Assembly (NCBI GenBank): GCA_020200195.1
Contig: JAIVJE010000162.1
Coordinates: forward strand, 1 to 6,940
From: Acidobacteriota bacterium
Lineage (GTDB): Bacteria > Acidobacteriota > Vicinamibacteria > Vicinamibacterales > 2-12-FULL-66-21
Length of the DNA stretch: 6,940 bases
Direction: 5' to 3'
In this document: positions 1-5,719 of the stretch, piece after piece
Layout: each line of letters begins with the position of its first letter
Numbering within the stretch: the first letter of the stretch is position 1
Translations under genes and position numbers: made by a program
Notes under the pieces: model-generated
Database searches by the model: none
Seen by the model: the letters and a program-made list of their open reading frames with translations, nothing else
What the model was told of the DNA's origin: nothing

Positions 1-113
1 GCGTCACGGAGGCTGACCTGCTCGATGCGATCGATCGGCCCCGCCGATTCGAGGATCAACGCGAGCGCCTCGTCGAGCGAAATCGTCTCGCGGATCGGCC
101 GCATCGTCGTCAT
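1..113 (-). CDS. moeA: Molybdopterin molybdenumtransferase MoeA, N-terminal fragment (runs off window start)
   Basis: Only the first 37 or so codons are present; the gene continues past base 1. The readable start is MTTMRPIRETISLDEALALI, followed by a stretch ending in IEQVSLRD. This is the usual N-terminal helix of MoeA (xxIxxxEALxxIL...) that precedes the GRVLAED segment. MoeA inserts molybdate into adenylyl-molybdopterin in the cytoplasm, the last step of molybdenum cofactor synthesis. The ATG at 113-111 overlaps the TGA stop of the upstream moaB-like gene (112-110) in an ATGA arrangement, so the two are very probably translationally coupled in one operon. Partner logic supports the call, since MoaB/Mog (adenylation of molybdopterin) and MoeA act in sequence. 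Confidence is limited by the short visible length. Confidence 0.72.
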   Translation of the reverse strand, partial: MTTMRPIRETISLDEALALILESAGPIDRIEQVSLRD

Positions 114-607
114 CGTTGGAGCTCCCGTACGACGTGACGGATCTCGGGCGCGATGAGCGTGCTCATCGCCAGCCGCACAGCGTGCTCGGATCCAGGGAGG
201 CAGAACACGGCGGTCTTGCCGATTGTGCCGGCGCATGCACGACTGAGCATGGCCGCCGCGCCGATTTCCCTATAACTGAGCGCTCGGAACAGCTCACCGA
301 AGCCGTCCAGACGTTTCTCGAGCAGGCCGGCGATGGCTTCGTAGGTGCTGTCGCGGGACGTGATGCCGGTTCCCCCGGTCGTCACGATCACCTGGACCCC
401 CCCGGCCTGGAGCGCGACGACGTCACGGACCGCGTCCGGATCGTCCGGGACGATCTGGCGTCCGGTAACCTCGTGGCCGGCGTCCGTCAGCGCCTCGACG
501 ATGGCGTCGCCGCTGGTGTCGGTCGCTTCGAGCCGTGTGTCGCTGATGGTGAGAACGAAACAGCGCACCTGCGCGGGTGCCTCCTCGCGGTGTTCGACGA
601 TGCTCAC
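110..607 (-). CDS. moaB: Molybdenum cofactor biosynthesis protein MoaB/Mog family (molybdopterin adenylyltransferase)
   Basis: About 165 residues from the GTG at 607, the normal length for MoaB. Visible motifs are VLTISDTR near residues 18-25, TTGGTGITSRD at 76-86 (the MPT/nucleotide-binding loop, with Asp86), LSYREIGAAAMLSRA at 110-124 and LPGS at 137-140. Proteins with this fold bind molybdopterin, and the active members adenylate it for MoeA. The frame stays open up to 790, but residues encoded above 628 are low-complexity and unlike the family. An ATG at 628 is a possible start. I prefer GTG 607 because it gives the typical opening MSIVEHREEAP and because a perfect TATAAT on this strand (619-614) lies only 6 bases upstream, which would place the transcript start at or near the GTG. 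The stop overlaps the moeA start by ATGA. Family assignment is firm; the start is less so. Confidence 0.9.
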   Translation of the reverse strand: MSIVEHREEAPAQVRCFVLTISDTRLEATDTSGDAIVEALTDAGHEVTGRQIVPDDPDAVRDVVALQAGGVQVIVTTGGTGITSRDSTYEAIAGLLEKRLDGFGELFRALSYREIGAAAMLSRACAGTIGKTAVFCLPGSEHAVRLAMSTLIAPEIRHVVRELQR

Positions 608-619
608 AGCGCGATTATA
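607..619 (-). promoter_or_regulatory. Probable -10 box for moaB-moeA, near-leaderless
   Basis: Reading the minus strand, TATAAT occupies 619-614, followed by CGCGCT and then GTG at 607. The A/T-rich hexamer stands out in GC-rich sequence. The -10 to start-codon spacing would put transcription initiation at about the first base of the GTG. I see no good -35 hexamer 16-18 bases upstream, so the call rests on the -10 alone. Confidence 0.45.
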
Positions 620-840
620 TGCTCCCATACGGCTGGCGCCTGGGTACTCACGGGACGCGGATGTGCACAGATCGGGACGGATTGGCGGCAGGGTGGAGTC
701 GTGCGCAACGCGCGCGGCACGGCCCGGCGCTGCCGCCAGACGACAGCCGCTTTCTCGGTCAATCACGGCACAGCACAAATCTGTTGTCATCCGCGTTGAT
801 CCGCGTCCCGTTGATAAAACGTGCCGACTGTAGCGTTTGA

Positions 841-852
841 TAAGATCCGCGC
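841..852 (+). promoter_or_regulatory. Possible -10 element directly upstream of the GH3 gene
   Basis: TAAGAT at 841-846, within TTGATAAGAT, is a partial -10 match. It ends 6 bases before the ATG at 853, the same geometry as on the moaB side. There is no SD-like purine run in front of the ATG. A TTGATA at 811-816 is too far away (24-base spacer) to be its -35. The divergent gap 608-852 otherwise shows no ORF with a recognisable product, no strong repeat and no terminator. Confidence 0.3.
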
Positions 853-2694
853 ATGAGGGCTCCGTACCCGATCCTGCACGTCAGTCTGCTCGCGGCCGTA
901 GTGTCGGCGTCTCTGATCGCTCAGGCACCGTCGCGCGATCAGGCAGCGGCAGACAAGTGGGTGCAGGCGACGATCAGGAAGATGTCGCTCGACCAGAAAG
1001 TCGGGCAGATGATTGTCTCGTCGTTCCAGTCGAATTTCATCAGCACAGACTCGAAGACGTTCGACGAGATGGCCAAAGCCGTGCACGACTACCACGTGGG
1101 CGGGTTTCACGTCTTTGGCGCGTCGGAGCTGGCGCCGTCCGTGCTGCTGAATCCGACGTACGGGACGGTCACGCTGGGTCAGCCGCTCGAGGCGGCGTCG
1201 ATCATCAACCGGCTGCAGGCCATCGCTGCGGTTCCGTTGCTCAACACGGCAGATTTCGAGGCAGGCGTCGGCTTCCGCATCATGGGGGCGACCGCGTTTC
1301 CCCGCGCGATGGCGTTCGGCGCCGCGCGTGACGAGAAGCTCGCGTTCGAGGCGGGGCGCGTCACTGGCGAAGAAACGCGGGCGCTCGGCATCCACGTGAA
1401 CTTTGCACCCGTCGTGGACGTCAACAACAACCCACGCAACCCCGTGATCAATACGAGATCCTTCGGCGAGGATCCCGTGCAGGTCGGCCGCATCGCCTCC
1501 GCGTACATCCGCGGTCTCCGGGCTGCCGGCGTGATGGCGACACTCAAGCACTTCCCCGGGCACGGTGATACCGACGTCGATTCGCACCTCGGGCTACCCG
1601 TGATCCGGCATCCACGCGCGCGGCTCGACACCATCGAGCTGCCGCCGTTCAAGGCCGGGATCGCGGCTGGTGCTGATGCCGTGATGACGGGGCACATCGA
1701 GATGCCCGCGCTCGATCAGACGCCGAATACACCCACGACGCTGAGCGGGCCGATCGTCACCGGGCTGCTGCGCAAGGAGCTCGGCTTCGCCGGCCTCATC
1801 TACACGGACTCGATGGGCATGCAGGGCGTGACCGCGATGTATGGGCCCGGGGAAGCGGCTGTGCGCGCCGTCAAGGCTGGCAACGATGTCGTTCTCCACT
1901 CACCAGACGACGGGGCAGCATTTGCCGGCATCAGGGACGCGGTGAAGGCAGGCGAAATACCGCAGGCGCAAATCGACGCCTCCGTCGAGCGGATCCTCCG
2001 CGCAAAGACTCGCGCGGGACTGCACCGCACGAAGACGATCAATCTCGACGCGGTGTCGAACATCGTCGGGACCCGCGCGAATCAGGCGGTCGCCGACCAG
2101 GTCAGCCAGCGGTCGATCACGTTGATCAAGGACGATCGGAACCAGGTCCCGTTGAGGATCGCGAAGGATGCGCAGGTTCTCTATCTGTCGATACTGGATT
2201 ACCCGACGGGATGGCGAATTGCGGCCCCGAGCCGGACGTTCCAACCCGAGCTGCGACAGCGTTGGCCGAACGTCACGGCGATCGAGATCTCGGACCGGAC
2301 GACGGCGTCGGAGCTGGAGCTGGTGCGGGTGATGGCGCCGCGGTTCGATGCGATAGTGGCGTCTGTCTTCGTGCGGACTGCGTCGTTCAGCGGCCGGATG
2401 GATCTCGCGCCGGGCGCGCAGCGACTGCTCGGCGACATCACGCGGCAGACCGCGAGCTCGAAGAAGCCGTTCATCACGACCTTTTTCGGCAACCCGTATG
2501 TGGCCACGTTCATGCCGGATCTGCCGGCGGTGTTGCTGACGTACGATTTCTACGATCGCGCGGAGGCGTCGGCGGTGCGAGCGATTGCGGGCGAAGCGGC
2601 GATCGGGGGCGTGCTGCCGATTGCGATGCCGGGAATGTTCAAAGTGGGGTTCGGCCTGACGCGCGCGGCCGGCGGCAGCTCGACCGGCCACTGA
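853..2694 (+). CDS. Secreted glycoside hydrolase family 3 protein, beta-N-acetylhexosaminidase (NagZ/YbbD-like)
   Basis: 613 residues. The N-terminus has a short basic start, a hydrophobic stretch (about 7-23) and a small-residue region around AQA at 23-25, consistent with a Sec signal peptide and no lipobox cysteine. The GH3 barrel covers about 40-390. It holds KHFPGHGDT (232-240) followed by DVDSH with Asp243 and His245, the His/Asp acid-base dyad that marks the NagZ subgroup rather than ordinary beta-glucosidases. MTGHIEMPALD lies at 278-288, and YTDSMGM has the predicted nucleophile Asp319. A second alpha/beta domain (about 415-600) corresponds to the GH3 C-terminal domain, as in two-domain Bacillus NagZ (YbbD). 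The likely activity is removal of terminal beta-linked GlcNAc from peptidoglycan or chitin fragments outside the cytoplasm. Beta-glucosidase activity is the main alternative but is disfavoured by the dyad. It appears to be a single-gene unit, diverging from moaB. Confidence 0.9.
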   Translation: MRAPYPILHVSLLAAVVSASLIAQAPSRDQAAADKWVQATIRKMSLDQKVGQMIVSSFQSNFISTDSKTFDEMAKAVHDYHVGGFHVFGASELAPSVLLNPTYGTVTLGQPLEAASIINRLQAIAAVPLLNTADFEAGVGFRIMGATAFPRAMAFGAARDEKLAFEAGRVTGEETRALGIHVNFAPVVDVNNNPRNPVINTRSFGEDPVQVGRIASAYIRGLRAAGVMATLKHFPGHGDTDVDSHLGLPVIRHPRARLDTIELPPFKAGIAAGADAVMTGHIEMPALDQTPNTPTTLSGPIVTGLLRKELGFAGLIYTDSMGMQGVTAMYGPGEAAVRAVKAGNDVVLHSPDDGAAFAGIRDAVKAGEIPQAQIDASVERILRAKTRAGLHRTKTINLDAVSNIVGTRANQAVADQVSQRSITLIKDDRNQVPLRIAKDAQVLYLSILDYPTGWRIAAPSRTFQPELRQRWPNVTAIEISDRTTASELELVRVMAPRFDAIVASVFVRTASFSGRMDLAPGAQRLLGDITRQTASSKKPFITTFFGNPYVATFMPDLPAVLLTYDFYDRAEASAVRAIAGEAAIGGVLPIAMPGMFKVGFGLTRAAGGSSTGH

Positions 2695-2704
2695 TCCTGC
2701 ATGC

Positions 2705-2710
2705 TATAAT
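2705..2710 (+). promoter_or_regulatory. -10 box of the tRNA-Arg gene
   Basis: A perfect TATAAT lies 12 bases before the mature tRNA 5' end, so the primary transcript would have a leader of about 6 bases for RNase P to remove. The best -35 candidate, TCGACC (2680-2685), has a long 19-base spacer and lies inside the 3' end of the GH3 gene, so the -35 is doubtful. Confidence 0.55.
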
Positions 2711-2722
2711 CACCGTTTCGCC

Positions 2723-2799
2723 GCGCCCTTAGCTCAGTTGGATAGAGCGTCTGGCTACGAACCAGGAGGTCGCAAGTTCGAGTCTTGCAGGGCGCGCCA
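2723..2799 (+). tRNA. tRNA-Arg, anticodon ACG
   Basis: A 77-base cloverleaf can be folded by hand. The acceptor stem GCGCCCU (2723-2729) pairs perfectly with AGGGCGC (2789-2795). The D stem is GCTC/GAGC. The anticodon stem TCTGG/CCAGG closes a CTACGAA loop with anticodon ACG at 2757-2759. The variable loop is AGGTC, and the T stem GCAAG/CTTGC encloses TTCGAGT. The discriminator G (2796) is followed by an encoded CCA (2797-2799). ACG is the arginine anticodon whose first base is normally deaminated to inosine by TadA to read CGU, CGC and CGA. The gene starts 28 bases after the GH3 stop codon and has its own -10 box. Confidence 0.96.
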
Positions 2800-2840
2800 A
2801 CCTTCCTTCGGAAAACCAATCACGTTCGTTCGCCGATGCC

Positions 2841-2874
2841 GTGACGTCACATGGGCCAGGCTAGCTGACGTCAG
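2841..2874 (+). repeat. Pair of perfect 10-bp palindromes sharing the TGACGTCA core
   Basis: GTGACGTCAC (2841-2850) and CTGACGTCAG (2865-2874) are each self-complementary over 10 bases and share the octamer TGACGTCA. They lie 24 bases apart start to start, with a GCTAGC palindrome in between. They sit between the tRNA gene and the ligase remnant; the second includes the first base of that remnant's GTG start. Two identical dyads at a spacing slightly over two helical turns look like an operator for a dimeric regulator. No regulator is identifiable and chance is not excluded. Confidence 0.45.
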
Positions 2875-3455
2875 TGGCACGCTCCGGCAACCCGTCACAT
2901 CCTCCCGCGTTCATCACGCCCATGGCGGCCCAGGTCGTCCAGCGGCTGCCTGAGGGCGACGAGTGGATGTACGAGGTCAAGTTCGACGGCTACCGTGCCC
3001 TGCTGCTGAAGCACGGCAGCAGCGTCCAGCTTCGATCGAGAAACAACAAAGACCTGACGCGCATGTATCCCGGCGTACGCGCGGCCGGTTTGCGGCTTCG
3101 TGCGGAGACGGCGGTTATCGATGGAGAGCTCGTCGCCGTCGATGTACAGGGGCACCCGTCTTTTCAAGCGCTGCAACACCGATCTGCTCACCCGGGTCAC
3201 ACGATTCTGTTCTATGCCTTCGATCTCTTGAATCTCTCCGGAAAAGACCTGACGGGGCAACCACTCGAGCAGCGTCGCGCGCACCTGCCGAACGTCCTCG
3301 GTGACTCTGGTGTGCTGCTCTCAGAGGAGCTGCACGGTACGGTTCGCCGGAAAGGTCAGGGCCGGGTTCACGCCACACGTTCGGAGAGAGGTCTTCGCCG
3401 AACTGAAACCCTTTCTTGCCGCTCGCTGCCCATTCGCGGATCTCCCGAACAGTAA
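2874..3455 (+). pseudogene. LigD-type ATP-dependent DNA ligase, 5' part of a disrupted gene
   Basis: The first 156 or so residues read as the adenylation domain of a LigD-family (NHEJ-type) ATP-dependent ligase. WMYEVKFDGYR (31-41) contains motif I with the AMP-accepting Lys36. VIDGELVAV (81-89) is motif III-like, and ILFYAFDLL (111-119) is the next core strand. LLSEELHGT (148-156) should lead into the segment carrying the EGxVAKR and WxKxK motifs (IV and V). Instead, after about 3341 this frame gives an arginine-rich tail unlike any ligase and stops at 3455, while homology resumes in another frame. Without motifs IV-V and the OB fold this product could not ligate DNA. GTG 2874 is the first start after an in-frame TAG at 2862 and has no SD. 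Full-length LigD proteins act with Ku in end joining; no Ku gene is in the window. A stand-alone ligase ancestor (no polymerase domain visible upstream) is likely. Confidence 0.85.
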
Positions 3456-3636
3456 GACCTCCCACTGGGGCGGTGGCGTGACGGCCGAGCAGATGTCCGA
3501 GATGCAGTGGGTGAAGCCGGAACTCGTCGCCCAGATACGATTCGTCGAGTGGACCGAAGACGATCACCTCCGTCATGCGGCGTTTCTCGGGCTTCGGGCG
3601 GACAAGAACCCGAAGGACGTGAACCGCGAAAGCTGA
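3337..3636 (+). pseudogene. LigD-type DNA ligase, 3' part (OB-fold end) in a shifted frame
   Basis: From about 3337, in a frame different from the 5' fragment, the translation gives VRFAGKVRAGFTPHVRREVF, then RCPFADLP, then WGGGVTAEQMSEMQWVKPEL and QIRFVEWTEDDHLRHAAFLG, and ends in LRADKNPKDV before a TGA at 3634-3636. This is the characteristic C-terminal OB-fold end of LigD ligase domains (AGKVxxGF; WVxPxLVxxxxFxEWTxDxxLRHxxFxGLRxDK). It directly abuts the 5' fragment. Between LLSEELHGT and VRFAGK the family normally has a block I recall as roughly 90 residues, so one deletion with a frame change explains both pieces. The frame opens with a GTG at 3301, but there is no reason to think that is a real start. 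Confidence 0.82.
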
Positions 3637-3645
3637 TCATTTCGC

Positions 3646-3674
3646 TTGACACATGTAGTCAAGTAATCTATTAA
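3646..3674 (+). promoter_or_regulatory. Sigma-70-like promoter of the arsR-rhodanese cluster
   Basis: A perfect -35 TTGACA (3646-3651) is followed after 17 bases by TATTAA (3669-3674), a partial -10. The region is markedly A/T-rich compared with its surroundings. The predicted transcript start, about 3680-3684, lies almost on the ATG at 3685, so the mRNA would be leaderless or nearly so. No SD precedes the ATG. Confidence 0.65.
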
Positions 3675-3685
3675 ATAGTTGACTA
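3656..3685 (+). promoter_or_regulatory. Inverted-repeat operator, probably for the ArsR-rhodanese regulator itself
   Basis: TAGTCAA (3656-3662) and TTGACTA (3679-3685) are perfect 7-bp inverted arms, 16 bases apart. Inside lies a second dyad, CTATT-A-AATAG (3668-3678). The array covers the -10 box and ends on the A of the start codon, so a bound dimer would block RNA polymerase. ArsR/SmtB repressors typically bind A/T-rich imperfect dyads at exactly this place, upstream of their own gene. That the adjacent regulator binds here is inference from position. Confidence 0.6.
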
Positions 3686-4380
3686 TGGCCGTTGGCACGC
3701 ACCGCGAGTTCAAGGACCGGCTCTACAGGCAATTTGCTCGAATCGGCAAGGCACTTTCCAGCCCCCACCGGCTCGAAATCCTGGAGCTGCTCGCCCAGGG
3801 GGCGCGCACCGTCGACTCGCTGGCCACCGAGATAGGACTGTCGCTGGCCAATACCTCGCAACATCTCCAGGCGCTTCGACAAGCAGCCCTGGTCGACAGT
3901 CGGAAGGAGGGGTTGTTCGTCTCCTATCGCCTGTCGGACCCCACCGTCTTCGACTTGTGCACGGCGATCCGAACCGTTGCCGAGCGTCAGCTCGCGGACC
4001 TGGAACGTCTGGTGCGGGAGCATTTCGGAGATCGATCGGACGCAGAGCCGGTGGAAATGGACGAGCTCTTGAAACGTGCTCGGTCGAATGACGTCGTCGT
4101 GCTGGATACGCGCCCCCCGAGCGAGTACGCCGCCGGCCACATTGCCGGCGCGCTGTCCGTGCCGGTCGGCGATCTGCAGCGCCGGCTGCGGGAGCTTCCC
4201 AAAGGGAAGGACTACGTCGCGTACTGCCGGGGGCCCTACTGCGTATACGCCGATCGCGCCGTCGAGATCCTGCGATCGCATGGACGACGAGCGCGCCGAC
4301 TGCGCGAAGGATTTCCGGATTGGCGGGCGGCCGGCCTGCCCGTGGAAACAGGTGGCAGTTCTGGAGCCAGAGGGCTCTAA
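3685..4380 (+). CDS. ArsR/SmtB-family transcriptional regulator fused to a rhodanese domain
   Basis: 231 residues from ATG 3685; a TTG at 3679 would add two. Residues about 12-115 are a winged helix: SSPHRLEILELL (25-36), then the helix-turn-helix VDSLATEIGLSLANTSQHLQ (43-62) and the wing RKEGLFVSYRLSD (73-85). Residues about 123-222 are a rhodanese domain: VVVLDTRPPSEYAAGHIAGA (137-156), the active loop CRGPYC with catalytic-type Cys181 and a second Cys186, and the closing GFPDWRAAGLPV (209-220). The ArsR domain lacks the metal-binding ELCVCDL box; its only cysteine is Cys92, in the C-terminal dimerisation helix. A thiol or sulfane-sulfur signal therefore looks more likely than classic As/Cd sensing (inference). 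It is the first gene of the cluster, with an overlapping operator suggesting autorepression, and the MFS gene starts three bases after its stop. Confidence 0.93.
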   Translation: MAVGTHREFKDRLYRQFARIGKALSSPHRLEILELLAQGARTVDSLATEIGLSLANTSQHLQALRQAALVDSRKEGLFVSYRLSDPTVFDLCTAIRTVAERQLADLERLVREHFGDRSDAEPVEMDELLKRARSNDVVVLDTRPPSEYAAGHIAGALSVPVGDLQRRLRELPKGKDYVAYCRGPYCVYADRAVEILRSHGRRARRLREGFPDWRAAGLPVETGGSSGARGL

Positions 4381-4383
4381 CGC

Positions 4384-5703
4384 GTGAGGATGTCCATAAC
4401 CAATGGCGGTGGGACGGTTCGTCTGGGTCTCCGCGAGAACGCTGCGCAATTCGCCCTGCTCGTGATCGTCAATGCCTTTGTTGGCGCGATGGTCGGCATG
4501 GAACGCAGCATCCTCCCGGCGATCGCCGAGCAGGACTTTCATCTCGTCGCTCGCACGGCGGTGCTGTCGTTCATCGTCGTGTTCGGCGTGACCAAGGCGC
4601 TGACCAACTACGCCGCGGGCCGACTTGCGGATCGGGTTGGAAGGAAGCAGGTGCTCGTTGCGGGCTGGGCCGTCGCTATACCGGTGCCCTTCGTCTTGAT
4701 GTGGGCACCGAGCTGGAACTGGATTCTCGTGGCGAACGCCCTGTTGGGAATCAGTCAGGGCCTCACGTGGTCGACCGCCGTGATCATGAAGATTGATCTC
4801 GTCGGCAACGACCGTCGCGGCCTGGCCATGGGTCTGAACGAATTCGCCGGTTATGTGGCCGTCGCCGGAGCCGCACTCCTCACCGGCTGGATCGCAGCTC
4901 GACAGGGACTGCGCCCCGATCCGTTCTATCTGGGAATCGTGTTCGTCGTCGTGGGCCTTGTTCTTTCCACCCTCGTGCGGGACACGACGCCGCATGCGGA
5001 GCTCGAATCGAGTGGCCGCGGTCGTGACGATTCCACGCTCACCCAGGGTGAGGTGGCGTGGCGGACGACATTCGGGGATCGCAACCTGTCAGCCGCTAGT
5101 CAGGCAGGTTTTGTCAATAACTTGAACGACGGCATGGCGTGGGGTCTGTTTCCCCTGTTCTTTGCCGGCGCGGGGATGACTTTCGGCGAGATTGGCGCGC
5201 TCGTCGCCATCTACCCTGCCACTTGGGGCGTCATCCAGCTAGCGACGGGCGCGCTGTCTGATCGCATCGGTCGGAAGTGGCTCATCACGACCGGGATGTG
5301 GATTCAATCCGCTGGCATCGGTGTGGTGAGCATGTCCAAGGGGTTTGTCGCTTTTGCGCTAGGCGCGGGCCTCCTCGGTGTCGGGACCGCGATGGTGTAT
5401 CCGACCCTTCTTGCCGCCATTGGAGATGTCGCGCATCCACGCTGGCGGGCGTCATCCGTCGGCGTCTACCGGTTCTGGCGCGATCTTGGTTACGCGGCTG
5501 GAGCTCTGCTGGCTGGCATCAGCGCGGACCTATTCGGCCTGGCCGCAGCTATGCAGATTGTTGCCGCTCTCACGTTCGTCTCCGGTCTTGTGGTTGCCTC
5601 ACGCATGCACGAGACGTTACAGCACCCCGTGTCATCAGGACCCAGTGGTAATAAGGAGGACAGGATGAAACGCGTACGCACCCAGTTGAATATAGGATGT
5701 TAG
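4384..5703 (+). CDS. Major facilitator superfamily (MFS) transporter
   Basis: 439 residues with about 12 hydrophobic segments: roughly 22-40, 57-78, 90-106, 112-134, 147-171, 181-198, then after a polar central loop (199-238) 250-262, 268-291, 300-317, 320-342, 357-383 and 386-406. The MFS motif A appears twice, GRLADRVGRKQ (79-89) after helix 2 and GALSDRIGRKW (289-299) after helix 8, the hallmark of the two six-helix halves. I chose GTG 4384, which has AGAGGG about 9 bases upstream; ATG 4390 is an alternative. It lies three bases after the regulator's stop, hence the same transcript. The substrate is not readable; its regulator and peroxiredoxin neighbours suggest export of a toxic thiol-reactive compound, oxyanion or sulfur species (inference). 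The last 30 or so residues are polar, and the final 12 follow a perfect internal SD. Confidence 0.92.
   Translation: MRMSITNGGGTVRLGLRENAAQFALLVIVNAFVGAMVGMERSILPAIAEQDFHLVARTAVLSFIVVFGVTKALTNYAAGRLADRVGRKQVLVAGWAVAIPVPFVLMWAPSWNWILVANALLGISQGLTWSTAVIMKIDLVGNDRRGLAMGLNEFAGYVAVAGAALLTGWIAARQGLRPDPFYLGIVFVVVGLVLSTLVRDTTPHAELESSGRGRDDSTLTQGEVAWRTTFGDRNLSAASQAGFVNNLNDGMAWGLFPLFFAGAGMTFGEIGALVAIYPATWGVIQLATGALSDRIGRKWLITTGMWIQSAGIGVVSMSKGFVAFALGAGLLGVGTAMVYPTLLAAIGDVAHPRWRASSVGVYRFWRDLGYAAGALLAGISADLFGLAAAMQIVAALTFVSGLVVASRMHETLQHPVSSGPSGNKEDRMKRVRTQLNIGC
5653..5703 (+). other. In-frame internal SD and start at the end of the MFS gene (possible 12-aa peptide)
   Basis: AAGGAGG (5653-5659) is a perfect anti-SD match, 5 bases before ATG 5665. 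That ATG opens MKRVRTQLNIGC and ends at the same TAG as the transporter. Just ahead, TAATAA (5649-5654) lies in another frame, so the layout imitates a stop-SD-start gene junction. It could express a 12-residue basic peptide ending in Cys, load ribosomes to boost the peroxiredoxin 16 bases downstream, or be an erosion product. There is no direct proof of use. Confidence 0.3.
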
Positions 5704-5719
5704 GCAGAGGAGGTGTGCG

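Noticed and set aside
116..799. Plus-strand open frames over moaB
   Set aside because: MoaB motifs on the minus strand are unambiguous; the plus-strand translations have no domain and no start signals.
1900..2691. Minus-strand open frame of 263 codons inside the GH3 gene
   Set aside because: Antisense to the well-supported GH3 C-terminal domain, Arg-rich and without motifs; a composition artefact.
2803..2813. Possible terminator hairpin after the tRNA
   Set aside because: TTCC/GGAA gives only a 4-bp stem with a 3-base loop and no T-run; too weak to call.
2738..2953. Small plus-strand frame starting inside the tRNA
   Set aside because: It begins within the folded tRNA-Arg and runs through the palindromes into the ligase in another frame; no SD and no recognisable product.
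3626..3645. GCGAAA/TTTCGC inverted repeat at the ligase remnant's stop codon
   Set aside because: A 6-bp stem with an 8-base loop and no T-tract, lying just before the -35 box; it could be chance, so it is not listed as a terminator.
3637..4995. Long minus-strand open frame (452 codons) opposite the regulator and transporter
   Set aside because: It lies fully antisense to two genes with clear domain motifs, its translation is rich in Arg, His, Asp and Gln with no recognisable domain, and long antisense frames are expected in GC-rich DNA.
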